A stretch of 64,000 bases of DNA from Prostheceraeus crozeri (GCA_907163375.1 CAJQUW010001633.1:1-64000); one strand, 5' to 3'. Counted from the first letter of the stretch, positions 29,183-38,480 are shown. Program-made: numbers and translations. The notes: generated by a model from the letters alone, not told the origin.

Positions 29183-30799
29183 CTGACTATAAGGATATCT
29201 TATTGAACAGGATCAAGATGAGCCCAAATAGCTAAAGATTCTGAATCACGCCTCAGGCGATACAGACGTCAGACGTTGGTTTTCAGCGCTGCTTAGACGA
29301 CGAGACATCGAGTTAGAATCTAATCGGCAATAACCTCAGACTAGGCTTTCATGAATCCCGTTATGACGTGGGATCGTCATCAAAGGTGCACGTGAGTCAT
29401 GGACAAGCTATTGGGTAGACCTTGTACAGTAGCTAGCTGAATGGCTGAATCGTGCAGGTGTAAGCAAAAAATGCTGATGGATGGTTCGGTAAACGTACGT
29501 AGTCATGGGAAGCCTCGAAGCTGCATGACAACATAATTATCACTTCTGTAGATCATTTTATATGAAATTTCTCTGACTGCTTTTGAAATGTACTTTTGTT
29601 TAACAGACTGTCCATTCATAATGCAGTCCCATTTGTTATAAAGACTATAAGTTAAGTTTGGATGATAGTGACTGTGTTCTCAGCAGTCTTGTATATGATC
29701 AGGGAAATATGGAAATTTATGTCACTGGTGTTACGAAAAATGGGTAACACCAGTGACAAAAATGTCTTGTTATTTAAATAACTGAGGATAATAAGAGAAT
29801 TTTCATTATTAAACTGTCGGAGTGTGAAGTAACCACCCTGGTTTTTACCACCTGGTAAAAACCTGGTAAAAACCACTAGCTTTTGTCACCATTTTTCGGC
29901 TAAAACTGGCTAAAACTATTTTTCCAGCATTACTACTCACGTTTTTTGGGTACATACAATATAAGGGATCATCGTCACTCCTTACGTTATTGATGATTTA
30001 GTCGCAATAAGTTCACTTTACTTTTTCATCATTCGATAACATTTAGGCCTGCATTTTTACAATTAAAACCTATCAATATCGTATTTCAATTTTCAATCAA
30101 GAATATGTTCCAAGTATAGGTGTAAGAATATGAATTATTATAAAAAATATTGTTATAAAGTTGTTATGCATTATTCTTCGAAGTGTGCACGCATTTTGTT
30201 GCTTTACGAATTTCATTCATTGTAAGATGCAACAGACGTCCATGCTGGAAGGAAATCTCTTATAAAAGATCGAAAACAGGCATTCCATGAAGCTACAAGG
30301 GTAGGAAAATGTAAAAATCTGGCCTCGGATTTCTAAGATTAACCTCCCTGCTGATCTCATAGAATAGCTTGTCTTCTAAATCTGTGGCAAATGTCCCATA
30401 CCCATTGTGATTACACGAATATTACTATGAAATGTATCCTACACTCCCAGAAGGACTAGACTAAAAATTTTGCCCTTCAACATTTTTCATGTCATGGTAA
30501 TTTACCCTCACATATTTAGATGATAAGGTTATGTTAAATGAATTTAAAACCGAAAGTAAAGTTTTGACTTGAGCTCAAAATATGGAAATTTCAAGAACTT
30601 TAAACAAACTTAAATATCACAATAATGTCAAAATTGCTTTTCGCTCTCAGATTCTATCAACAAGATTAATTTTACAACTCAGTGGACATGTTCTTTTGTT
30701 GAGATTATAACTGAAGCTATTCAGACAAACACTATACCTCACTTTATCAAGATTGCTGGTGCGAACTATGTTATTTCATTATTATTTGTTCTTACAAAT
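29183..30799. other. Spacer without genes
   Basis: I see no genes. A foldback (GTCACTGGTGTTAC and its complement, 29,721-29,757) and a local duplication of TGGTAAAAACC near 29,850-29,875 are the only structures noted. Confidence 0.5.
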
Positions 30800-30914
30800 C
30801 ATGATTTCCTGCTACAGTCACAAGCATTAATACATTTAGTATATTTCTAAAAAAAGTAGAAATGCATTCTAAGTAACTCTTTGCACATTGCTTGATTTGG
30901 GAGGTGAGATTTTC
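30800..30914 (-). mobile_element. LINE coding remnant at left flank of the palindromic element
   Basis: On the minus strand, sequence directly outside the element reads PENLTSQIKQCAKSYLE. This resembles the segment that follows the YAxPVW motif near the C-terminus of CR1/L2-like LINE reverse transcriptases. The other flank (59,823) ends in YAYPVF on the same strand. The two flanks therefore look like one LINE split by the insertion of the palindromic element. Confidence 0.45.
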
Positions 30915-31250
30915 CGGAGTAGTAATAAAAGGTCCATAATAAACACAGCGCGCGCCCCCTCCCCCACTCTGGAACGACAGAGTGTCGTGGTCGGCCGCCG
31001 TGGTGCTTCGGGTCTGACTCCCCCCCCTCTGGAACGACAGAGGTTGTAGTCTGTCGTGGTGTGCCGGCCAGGTGGGTCCACGTTCACAAACTGTTCGCTG
31101 ACTCCCCCCCCCCTTCTGCAACGACAGAGTGTGAGACTCGGGTGAGTTGGTCCGACCGCCTGGTTGATGTGGGCGACCGTCTAGGTTGACGTGGGCGACC
31201 GTCTAGGTTGACGTGCGCGACCGTCTAGGTTGTCGTGGATGGTGAAATGG
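30915..31250. repeat. Left terminal inverted repeat of element 3
   Basis: This inverted counterpart of 59,480-59,822 contains CTCTGGAACGACAGAG blocks, C-runs of seven or more, and three or four 22-25-bp repeats with GACCGTCTAGGTTG. The two ends are similar but not identical, and the extreme tip differs more. Confidence 0.7.
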
Positions 31251-32460
31251 CTGCCAGATTCGGATTCAGCGTAAAATTCTGCATCGGTATGGTGAGTTTC
31301 AAGGCAATCGGCGAGAAAAAATTTTTCTTCAAAATTTTAACAGAGTTAGAATTTGGGACGTTTTGGTGTGTAGCGCCCAAACAAAGCATCGGATGAGAAA
31401 ACGGAGGCCAGATTCGGATTCAGCGTGAAATTCTGCATCGGTATGGTGAGTTTCAAGTCAATCGGAGAGAAAAAATTTTCGCTGACGCCCCCCCCCTCGG
31501 GAGAGCTCGCTTCGATTTTGGCTTCCAGTGGACGGATTTTGTCGTGTCATAGCTCGTTTGAAAGCTAAGAGTGAGACAAATTCACTGAAAGAATCGGCTT
31601 GTTCCTATCTGTCTTCGTTTAGATGTGAGACGCCATTTAAGATTTTGGGACATTGGCGAAAAACGACAGAGTTAGAATTTTTGCGATGGCTGCCTACTGT
31701 AGAGCCAAAACGAAGCATCGGATGGGAAAACGGATTTCAGATTTGGAATCAGCGTGAAATTTTCTATCTGTATGGTGAGTTTCAAGGCAATCGGCGAGAA
31801 AAAATTTTCAACATTTTTCGAAAAAACGACAGTTAGAATTTTTGCGATGGCTGCCTACTGTAGAGCCAAAACGAAGCATCGGATGGGAAAACGGAGGCCA
31901 GATTCGGATTCAGCGTCAAATTCTACATGGAAATGGTGTATTTCCAGCTCAATCGGAGAGAAAAAATTTTCGCTGCCGCTCCTGGACAGCTCGCTTCGAT
32001 TTTGGCTTCCAGTGGACGGATTTTGTCGTGCCATAGCTCGTTTGAAAGCTAAGAGTGAAACAAATTCACTGAAAGAATCGGCTTGTTCCTATCTGTCTTC
32101 GCTTAGATGTGAGACGCCATTTAAGATTTTGGGACATTGGCGAAAAACGACAGAGTTAGAATTTGGGACGTTTTGGGCTGTAGCTTCAAAACGAAGCATC
32201 GGATGGGAAAACGGATTTCAGATTTGGAATCAGCGTGAAATTCTCTATCTGTATGGTGAGTTTCATGTCAATCGGAGAGTTTCAAGTCAATCGGAGAGAA
32301 AAATTTTCAACATTTTTCGGAAAAACGACAGTTAGAATTTTTGCGATGGCTGCCTACTGTAGAGCCAAAACGAAGCATCGGATGGGAAAACGGAGGCCAG
32401 ATTCGGATTCAGCGTCAAATTCTACATGGAATTGTTATATTTCCAGCTCAATCGGAGCAC
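31251..32460. repeat. Left array of element 3, about 1.2 kb
   Basis: About three units of the same repeat as at 50,465-59,480, in inverted orientation. Hallmarks are TAGCTCGTTTGAAAGCTAAG, TTGGGACGTTTTGG and a C-run before GGGAG or CTGGACAGCTCGC. Some units are the short form and others the long form. No gene is called here although frames stay open. Confidence 0.85.
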
Positions 32461-32531
32461 TAGAACCGGAGATAGACGGGTTTTGAGTGTTTGGATGATG
32501 GGTATTACGTCATCAGCTGATCGCCACACAC

Positions 32532-32538
32532 TATATAA
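32532..32538 (+). promoter_or_regulatory. TATA box, left-arm zinc-finger gene
   Basis: TATATAA lies about 48 bases upstream of a strong splice donor (CAACG/GTAAGT at 32,586), with TCATTCAGAC as a plausible initiator between them. The mirror copy in the right arm is at 50,387-50,393. Confidence 0.6.
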
Positions 32539-32585
32539 GCTGGGAACCGACAGAGACTTGTCATTCAGACGAGAGATTGCCAACG

Positions 32586-33290
32586 GTAAGTCGTCTCTCT
32601 GAGCTCCGATGATAGCTTCGGACATTCCAAATCCCGAGTTTCTGTAAGAAACCGACTTAGAAAATTTCATTACTGATATCAGCTAAGGCGTCAGACTTAG
32701 AGGTTCGCCAGGAGATGGCCTTCGTCTCCAGGCCATAAAAGACTCCAAAACTTTAAAGGGTTGTAACTTTGCTTCTACAAGTCCGTTTGACTTGATTCAA
32801 AAAAGGTTCGGTCGCTATTGACCTGCCCTAAGTGATAGACTACTTATAAAAATTTCATAAGTAGTGCTAAAAAGTTGAAAAATTTAAATTCACTATTTTT
32901 GGAGGTTTTCTGGGGTTTTCGACCCTGCTGAATTCAACTAAGGCATTTATAATGTTGTACGAGGCGAGCTTCAGCTCGAGACTTGTTTCCTGATGTAAAT
33001 AACTCCACCGATTTTCATGTCAAAATCGGGGTCCGAATACCAACACAGTGATATGACGCACGCTCTGTCCGTCGGAGGTTGGATTTGTGGGCCGAGGCCT
33101 TGGAGTTGGGATAAGATCCCCTCTGAGTAATGCCTGTAACGGATTCATCAGCTTAACTTGTCTATCCTCAAGTAATGATAGCATTACAGTATGACTTTGA
33201 AAACATAATCTTCACATTTACTGACATTTTATTTCTATACGTTGCGCTCTGCTCAGGTTTGATATCAAACTTTCTCATTTTTCTTTGCAG
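32586..33290 (+). other. 5' UTR intron, left arm, 705 nt
   Basis: The GTAAGTCG donor at 32,586 and the pyrimidine-rich acceptor TTTTTCTTTGCAG ending at 33,290 lie six bases before the ATG of the zinc-finger gene. The right arm has the same intron at 49,635-50,339, also 705 nt. It holds no obvious gene. Confidence 0.65.
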
Positions 33291-33296
33291 TGAAAA

Positions 33297-34461
33297 ATGA
33301 CCAAAGACGTGAATAAACGCCTGCAATTTTTTAAATGCAGTTGTGGGGATGTGTTTAGGGGTGAGAATTTTCACCTTCACCATAAAAAGAATGCTGCGCA
33401 TAGTGTTGCGGTTAAGGTGTGGTTTTGTGTGTGGTGCAATGTGAGGTGTGATGAAAGGAATGATGCATTCAGTGAGTTGCACTCGAAGTGTGTATTCACA
33501 AAAATTTCGAAAGTTTTGATGAAGAAGATGATGTGTGGTGAGCAGGGAATGCTGTATGAGGAGGGAATGTGTGCTCGTTTGCCACCAGTAGAGGTGGTAA
33601 ATGTTGAAAAGCGTGTTGTGAGTGATGTAGATTTGGATGCGAGTACCTCCAAAAAGAGTAGAGTGATGTCGGTGAGTTGGATTTCATCGGATGATGAATG
33701 TATGAATGTTGATTCGAGTGTTGCTGCTGCTGAGCGTGAGCTTGAGAAAGCTGTGAGGGCGATTGTGCCAGCACCCGAGGTGTTGGCACAATCAACGCCT
33801 AGACCTTCACCGAGGTGTGTTGAGAAAGTTGAGAGGTCGACTGTTCCGTGTGAAGTTGTGCTGTCGAGGGATGATGTGCGTGCTTATACGAATGTGAGGC
33901 ATGAGTGTACAAAGTTAGAAGGAAGAGTGAGATCGCTGAAGAGTACGCTGAAAGAGGTGACTGCTGAGCGTGATAGTTTGAAGTTGAATGCTGAGAGTGT
34001 GACTCAAAAGTTAAGGGAGTGTGCGGCTGCAAAAGAGAGTATGGTGAAGGAGAGAAAGTTGAAGGAAGAGGCGGTGATGAAGTTTGAGAAGTGTGATCGA
34101 GAGCGAAGTGAGGAGCGCATGCTGAAGGAAGCGGCGCTTGAGGAAGTGAGTTTGTTGAAGAATGAGTTGGCGCGTTTGAAGGAGTGTGAGAAGGTGAAAT
34201 CCCTCACAACTATGCACATCCCCATCGCGGGTGTCGTCCCTGACAAGCCAATTGTATATCTAAATATAAGCAACGACGACACTCAGGAGTGCTACAGCTG
34301 TGCGGATGTCCGTTGCTACCATGTAAATATTCAACACACCGACGACATCCACATAGCTTGTTCAAAGCCATACAAGTACCGTGAGTATAATGACTGAGAT
34401 ATATCATCATGCCATCTTTCCAACTCTTACTTCTTTCATTTCAGGAGCCATAAAGAAGTAA
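33297..34461 (+). CDS. Zinc-finger/coiled-coil protein, left arm
   Basis: This plus-strand gene of about 366 residues starts at 33,297. Residues 14-70 hold two Cys/His clusters (FKCSCGDVFRGENFHLHH, then FCVWCNVRC with HSKC). A Ser/Pro/Asp-rich linker follows. Residues about 190-300 form a long Lys/Glu/Leu coiled coil. A 64-nt GT-AG intron (34,381-34,444) lies near the end, with a tiny last exon ending at 34,461. If the intron is retained, the frame instead stops at 34,397 at nearly the same length. The arrangement suggests a nucleic-acid-binding or scaffold protein. I recognise no named family. The right-arm copy is identical over this frame. Confidence 0.65.
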
Positions 34462-34488
34462 AAGCTATTTCTTGTGAACGCACAAAAC

Positions 34489-34504
34489 GGCCTTTTTAAA
34501 GGCC
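34489..34504 (+). ncRNA. Histone-type mRNA 3' stem-loop, left arm
   Basis: GGCCTTTTTAAAGGCC is a 6-bp stem with a TTTA loop and matches the metazoan consensus GGYYYUHHUHARRRCC at every position. It is preceded by ACAAAAC and followed by ACTG. It lies 28 bases after the stop of the zinc-finger gene, the usual distance in histone mRNAs. No clear U7 target was seen downstream. The mirror copy is at 48,421-48,436. Confidence 0.6.
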
Positions 34505-34659
34505 ACTGTTAATGTGGCTAGATCGGTCCCAAGCCCGACAGCATCTTCGGATCTGAACACAGAGGGAGAGTCTACAATTAAAACTTAGTAATATAGATGT
34601 GTGAGATGGATTCAACCCGAATCCTATAACACCTTTACATTTACTGACTATACATTTGT

Positions 34660-34718
34660 CCTGCTATCAGGTTGTTTTGACTTGCTATCTAGTTGAATAG
34701 TCTCTTGCTATCAAGAGA
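34660..34718 (+). ncRNA. Three hairpins with identical CTAT loops, left arm
   Basis: Within 59 bases there are CCTG-CTAT-CAGG (34,660-34,671), ACTTG-CTAT-CTAGT with one mismatch (34,680-34,693) and TCTCTTG-CTAT-CAAGAGA (34,701-34,718). Two more CTAT-loop hairpins follow the ribozyme-like motifs at 35,170 and 35,644. The same loop on different stems suggests a recognised RNA signal. Confidence 0.55.
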
Positions 34719-34747
34719 TTCACTTCTGCTCATAAAGCACATCATCG

Positions 34748-34945
34748 CTGTAATACCTCCTTTGCTCGAGCGTTCCTTCGGGACGGCGGGTACTGCCGTA
34801 GAGGGATTGTATTGCACGGGTTGTTCGTCGTTTGTTAGACCGAAACCTCTGAGCCGTTGCTCATGTTGGGCATTCGACTTCATACTCAACGTGACGCTTT
34901 CTCTCGCCAGGTCAGAGTACTTCAGCCATTCGACAAAGGTTAGTC
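34748..34945 (+). other. Structured non-coding segment A, left arm
   Basis: This segment aligns loosely over about 200 bases with segment B at 35,690-35,890. Shared islands are TAATACYTCCTTT, GCGTTCCT, AAACCTCT, TCAACGT, CGCCAGG and GCCA-CGA-AAGGTT in the same order. Neither keeps a shared reading frame, which points to RNA or DNA structure rather than protein. Confidence 0.4.
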
Positions 34946-35099
34946 TTTATGATATGGAGTAGAGTGAAATGTAATTCATTAGATGCCCCTTCAATGATTG
35001 CTCCCATGATAAACGTTGATGAGACAAATGAAATGATTCTCATCTTCCCTTTTCAGTGATTGAAATCTACTAACACACTACCGTATAATCGTCCACTAT

Positions 35100-35168
35100 G
35101 GGGTAAGACATGATAGAGCCTCCACGCGGTTTACCCTGGGCAGTCTTTAGACTGGTGAATACTATCAT
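35100..35168 (+). ncRNA. HDV-like ribozyme motif 1, left arm
   Basis: The 69-base sequence folds as the nested double pseudoknot of HDV-like ribozymes. P1 is GGGGTAA with TTACCCT, including the first G-U wobble. P2 is ATGATAG with CTATCAT. P3 is GCC/GGT, L3 is TCCACGC, then TGGGCA, and P4 is CAGTC-TTTA-GACTG. It lies about 50 bases upstream of the TATA box of the 88-codon gene. Its J4/2 strand fits the active consensus less well than motif 2, so activity is doubtful. Confidence 0.7.
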
Positions 35169-35169
35169 T

Positions 35170-35195
35170 AAGTTGAATCTGCTATCAGTCAACTT
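35170..35195 (+). ncRNA. CTAT-loop hairpin after ribozyme motif 1
   Basis: AAGTTGA pairs with TCAACTT, then a two-base bulge, then CTG-CTAT-CAG. The hairpin directly follows P2 of the ribozyme-like fold and is conserved after motif 2. Confidence 0.6.
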
Positions 35196-35219
35196 GAACG
35201 TTGCGTCGCGTTAGAGGGG

Positions 35220-35228
35220 TATATAAAT
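35220..35228 (+). promoter_or_regulatory. TATA box, left-arm 88-codon gene
   Basis: TATATAAAT lies 31 bases before the ATG at 35,259, which would give a very short leader. The mirror copy is at 47,697-47,705. The leader contains TTTCATTTCATTTCA. Confidence 0.6.
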
Positions 35229-35258
35229 CACTACCTCTCATTTCATTTCATTTCAATC

Positions 35259-35525
35259 ATGCAGACGCCGAACAGTCAAATCAGCTCTCCTCGCGGACCG
35301 CAGTTAAGGCCGCGAAATTTATTTGATGAATTTGCTAGAATAGAGGAGCAAGACAGAGTCCACAACAATCTTGCTCAGATTGGTAATGCGATGACAGCAA
35401 GTGTTGTCAATCCAACGGAATGGCGCTACATTCCACTTTTCAGTCACATACCAATTAGTGTGGAAGTCGACACTGCTACCAAAGAGAGAGTCAAAGACTC
35501 TCTCAGCAGAATCGGTAGGCTGTAA
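35259..35525 (+). CDS. Unknown 88-residue protein, left arm
   Basis: A short gene starts MQTPNSQISSPRGPQLRPRN and continues with a charged helix (FDEFARIEEQDRVHNNL) and an Ile/Val-rich end. It has its own TATA box and is open in both arms. It is bracketed by two HDV-like ribozyme motifs, one upstream of its promoter and one 48 bases after its stop. A transcript reaching past the stop would therefore be expected to cut itself. The function is unknown; the size and leading Ser/Pro/Arg stretch suggest a small nucleic-acid or host-interacting protein. Confidence 0.55.
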   Translation: MQTPNSQISSPRGPQLRPRNLFDEFARIEEQDRVHNNLAQIGNAMTASVVNPTEWRYIPLFSHIPISVEVDTATKERVKDSLSRIGRL

Positions 35526-35573
35526 GATGACGACCCCCGAGAACGAACCACCGGCTCTCTTAAGGGCCACCAT

Positions 35574-35642
35574 GGGGCAAGACATGATAGAACCTCCTCG
35601 CGGTTTGCCCTGGGCAGTCTTCGGACTGGCGAATACTATCAT
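35574..35642 (+). ncRNA. HDV-like ribozyme motif 2, left arm
   Basis: This has the same fold as motif 1 but is a closer match to HDV. P1 is GGGGCAA with TTGCCCT, starting with a G-U wobble. P2 is ATGATAG with CTATCAT. P3 is ACC/GGT, and L3 TCCTCGC is identical to genomic HDV. TGGGCA follows, P4 is CAGTC-TTCG-GACTG with a stable TTCG loop, and J4/2 is GGCGAAT as in HDV. Relative to motif 1, P1 changes a T-A pair to C-G, so pairing is kept by covariation. Predicted cleavage is just before the first G at 35,574. Confidence 0.82.
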
Positions 35643-35643
35643 T

Positions 35644-35669
35644 AAGTTGAATCTGCTATCAGTCAACTT
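35644..35669 (+). ncRNA. CTAT-loop hairpin after ribozyme motif 2
   Basis: This copy is identical to the hairpin at 35,170: AAGTTGA/TCAACTT outer stem and CTG-CTAT-CAG inner stem, directly following P2. Confidence 0.6.
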
Positions 35670-35689
35670 GAACGTTGCAAATGAAGTTC

Positions 35690-35890
35690 GGTGTAATACT
35701 TCCTTTCGACGGGCGTTCCTGTAAAGGGCGGCGGTGAAACCCGTAGCTATGTATACCGCAAGGGACATTCGGCAATGGTCAATCTTGTTAAACCTCTCTG
35801 CGTCATGTTTGCAAGTGATTGCCTCTGTCTCAACGTAGTATGCATTCGCGCCAGGGCGACATTTAGCCAACTGTCGAAGGTTGCCTAAAA
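35690..35890 (+). other. Structured non-coding segment B, left arm
   Basis: This is a relative of segment A at 34,748 that directly follows ribozyme motif 2 and its hairpin. The order ribozyme, CTAT hairpin, segment B suggests one RNA of about 320 bases starting at the predicted cleavage site. The opposite strand is open for 194 codons across this region, but that frame also covers the ribozyme and the 88-codon gene and is not credited. Confidence 0.4.
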
Positions 35891-36129
35891 CTATCCATTG
35901 CATACGTTATGAGAACCATGAGTTCTACCTGTCTCTATCAATGAGATGAATTGATGAATGGAATGAAATGGGAGGACACTCACGCGCCACACGCAACATA
36001 ACACACTTCTCTCTTCCGTAGTCTAACAAGCTCTTTACACATGGATCGCAGTCGATTGCTATCCCTGTATCAGAAGTGTAAGCTATCTTAATTTTATTTG
36101 ACACTATTTCATCTACCATCATCACCCAT

Positions 36130-36600
36130 ATGAAGTGTCATAAGATTTACAAGTTAGACTAAGCGTTCTACTATTTGTAAATGAAAGATATAGTTTCACC
36201 AGTTTACAAGTTAAAAATAAAGTTTCAATAGTGTGTACGTTAGAAATAAAGTTTTAGCTGTTTGTATATCAAAAACAAAGTTTCAAGAGTTTACAAGTTA
36301 GAAATAACGTTTCAATAGTGTATGCGTTAGAAATAAAGTTTTAGCTGTTTGTATATCAAAATAAAGTTTCAAGAGTTTACAAGTTAGAAATAACGTTTCA
36401 ATAGTGTATGCGTTAGAAATAAAGTTTTAGCTGTTTGTATATCAAAATAAAGTTTCAAGAGTTTACAAGTTAGAAATAAAGTTTCAACAGTGTGTATGTT
36501 AGAAATAAAGGTATAACTGTTTGTAAAAATAAGATCGCAAGATTTACTAGTTTACAAGTTAGACTAAGTGTAAATTAAAATAAAATTATAACTGTTCACG
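36130..36600 (+). repeat. 30-bp minisatellite, outer block, left arm
   Basis: About 15 units of 30 bp alternate AAATAAAGTTTCAATAGTG, then TGTATGTTAG-like parts. They lie after segment B and before the promoter of the 116-codon gene. Most units contain AATAAA or AAATAAAG. The right-arm block at 46,250-46,760 has about three extra units. Confidence 0.85.
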
Positions 36601-36822
36601 AGTTAAAGCGTTGATGCAACGATGAACAATTAATAAGCTGAAAAGTTTTAGATTCACTTTAACATTACCATATGTTTACAGATAGAAATGTATCACAGCA
36701 AAGCTACTTCATGAGTTAGTTTGCCAGGAGTGTATCATCTCAAACTTTTACTCCGTCGTTGAAATTTCATGACGACTTTTGCTAAACGAAAGTTAACACC
36801 AGAGGAGCGTAGGGGTGGGTGG

Positions 36823-36830
36823 TATAAAAT
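36823..36830 (+). promoter_or_regulatory. TATA box, left-arm 116-codon gene
   Basis: TATAAAAT, followed about 30 bases later by CACTGAGAGAGTTGG. The mirror copy is at 46,004-46,011. Short ATG-led leaders lie between it and the main frame. Confidence 0.5.
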
Positions 36831-36948
36831 ACGCCTACAGCACTGAGAGAGTTGGAGTGCATGAGCTATGTACATTCTTTTGACGACGAGAGGAGCGATT
36901 TAGCCGATGGCGCAGGTAGTTTCCCAGAGCATGGAGGACATTGTTTAG

Positions 36949-37299
36949 GTGACTCTAAGGACGTATGTCGAGCTGCCTTCAGTGATAGGCTTCCAACTCA
37001 TGATGAATGATGATATGCTTACGACCTACATTCAACCATTGGTGTATGCCCACACCCTCCCCCACAACGAGCTTGTCTGCCACATTGTATTCATGAGTGT
37101 GGCTCAAAGTAGGAAATTGATTGATGAGACTTTGCTGAAATATCCAAGGCGCGTATTCAAGCATGGTCGCCTACTGTTGGAGTATTATTATCAATGGCGC
37201 GACGACACACATTTGCCCACCCGTGTTTTACCACACCTATCAACGGAAGAATACAATAGAGCTTTAGTCGAGACGGTGAAAGGAGACGATGAGTGCTAG
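36949..37299 (+). CDS. Unknown protein of about 116 residues, left arm
   Basis: The open frame runs to 37,299. Its first codon in this span is GTG, so the real start is either an inner ATG (MMNDDMLTTYIQP, about residue 18) or lies in a spliced upstream exon; an ATG at 36,906 has a possible donor nearby. The protein is helical and slightly acidic, with LPHNELVCHIVFMSVAQSRKL and LLLEYYYQW. It is identical in both arms and has its own TATA box. No family is recognised, and element 2 has no copy. Confidence 0.5.
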   Translation: MTLRTYVELPSVIGFQLMMNDDMLTTYIQPLVYAHTLPHNELVCHIVFMSVAQSRKLIDETLLKYPRRVFKHGRLLLEYYYQWRDDTHLPTRVLPHLSTEEYNRALVETVKGDDEC

Positions 37300-37388
37300 C
37301 GGGTGAATGAAGCATCGGTGAGAGTGGGAATCAACTTGATGCTATTCTCCAATGAGGATTGTTGTCTAATGAGAATCAAGCATTCCTT

Positions 37389-37397
37389 TATAAATAG
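37389..37397 (+). promoter_or_regulatory. TATA box of shared module, left arm
   Basis: TATAAATAG with downstream GCCTTCCACAGTGAGAATCA lies about 100 bases before the ATG at 37,495. The same box is at 45,437-45,445 in the right arm and 20,305-20,313 in element 2. Confidence 0.65.
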
Positions 37398-37494
37398 AGA
37401 GCCTTCCACAGTGAGAATCATTCCATCGTTGAATCGTACAAGTGACGGACGCACATTCTCTCTCTCTACATCCCTGTTATATTATCCAACTAAA

Positions 37495-38269
37495 ATGGTA
37501 AGTCGCTACTTTCCTCCCTCTCCTCCCTTGAACGTAAACTTAATACAATCTTTTTTATTTTCAGGCATCTTCTACATCTGCTGCACTAGTAGGACAAAAT
37601 GGTGGCCAGACGTTACAAGGTTCGCTACAATCAGATCATCTACAGCTGAGACCAGTGGAAGAAACAACAAAGGTACATAATCCTACACCGCTACAGCGTA
37701 AATTTAAACAAGTCTTGCGTCATGAGGATCACAGCGTAGTACTGCGAACGGGAATGCTCCCTTCCACTGATGTGAAGATATTGAGCAATCAGTATGGGGA
37801 TTACATACTCATCCCCGTGAGTCCGTACATTCGCCACCAACTTGACATTATTGAAGAGTACGTAACATTAAATATGGACATTCCTACTCCTCTTGCTCAA
37901 GAGTGGAAGGCGAGAGATGAAAAGGATACTCCCTATAGAAAGATTTGGGATGGCAATCAAATTTGCCTACCATTATCACATTGGTGTAGTTATTATAAAA
38001 AGGATGGAGATCAATCAATACCCATCAGATGTGATGAGCTCGGAGAAGGTACTTGGGATATCATTTTCAAAGTGAATGGACTATATTATGGTCAGCACAA
38101 GGATAACAAAATAGCCTCTCTCTCGATATACACTGAATCCATCCTATATATTCCAAAGCCACCCAGCGTAGATGACATTATTGACGAAATCCTTAACGGG
38201 GGTGGTACGAAGCGCAAGTCGGGCAAGAATGCTACTTCCAAACGCAAGTCAAGGAAAGAGAATTGCTAA
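37495..38269 (+). CDS. Basic-tailed protein with intron after ATG, left arm
   Basis: The ATG at 37,495-37,497 is immediately followed by a 67-nt intron (GTAAGT at 37,498, TTTTCAG ending 37,564). The coding exon then runs to 38,269, about 235 residues in all. The N-terminal 35 residues are Ser/Gly/Gln-rich. The core has PVSPYIRHQLDIIEEYV, YRKIWDGNQICLPLSHW and GEGTWDIIFKVNGLYYG. The tail has two Lys/Arg clusters like a bipartite nuclear signal. It is shared with element 2 at clear but lower identity than between the arms. Function unknown. Confidence 0.65.
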
Positions 38270-38429
38270 TCCTTTCCTAACTCTACCCTATGACAATTCG
38301 CTTATGTGCTTTGAGTGTCGTGGACGTGGTCTTATTAGATACATTTTACTTCTTCGTTGCCATCATATCATTTGTGTATTTTGTCGTGAAAAGCATCGAT
38401 GTAATTCTTCATTTTGTGATATGTTATAG
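38172..38429 (+). CDS. RING-like zinc protein, left arm
   Basis: This frame overlaps the tail of the basic-tailed gene. The likely functional part starts near LMCFECRGRG and has LLRCHHIICVFCREKHRC and a final C, giving a compact RING-like finger. It ends at 38,429, 51 bases before the exonuclease gene. Copies lie at 19,273 and 44,405. The start is uncertain; translation from the inner Met would give about 42 residues. Confidence 0.5.
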   Translation: MTLLTKSLTGVVRSASRARMLLPNASQGKRIANPFLTLPYDNSLMCFECRGRGLIRYILLLRCHHIICVFCREKHRCNSSFCDML

Positions 38430-38480
38430 AACGTTTCCTTAGATGTGTAATTTCCGTTTTAGGCTTCTATCATCATTTTT

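Noticed and set aside
33377-34282. Minus-strand frames of 66-99 codons under the zinc-finger gene
   Set aside because: They are Ser/His/Leu-rich shadows created by the biased codon use of the gene on the other strand.
34500-34565. Possible third ribozyme or 5S-like fragment after the histone-type hairpin (GGTCCCAAGCCCGAC and ATC-TTCG-GAT)
   Set aside because: No consistent set of helices for HDV, hammerhead or 5S RNA could be built by eye.
35319-35903. 194-codon open frame on the minus strand of the left arm, repeated at 47,022-47,606
   Set aside because: It runs antisense to the 88-codon gene and through ribozyme motif 2 and segment B. Its identity in both arms follows from arm identity, and the composition is not protein-like. 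Conserved RNA structure explains the region better.
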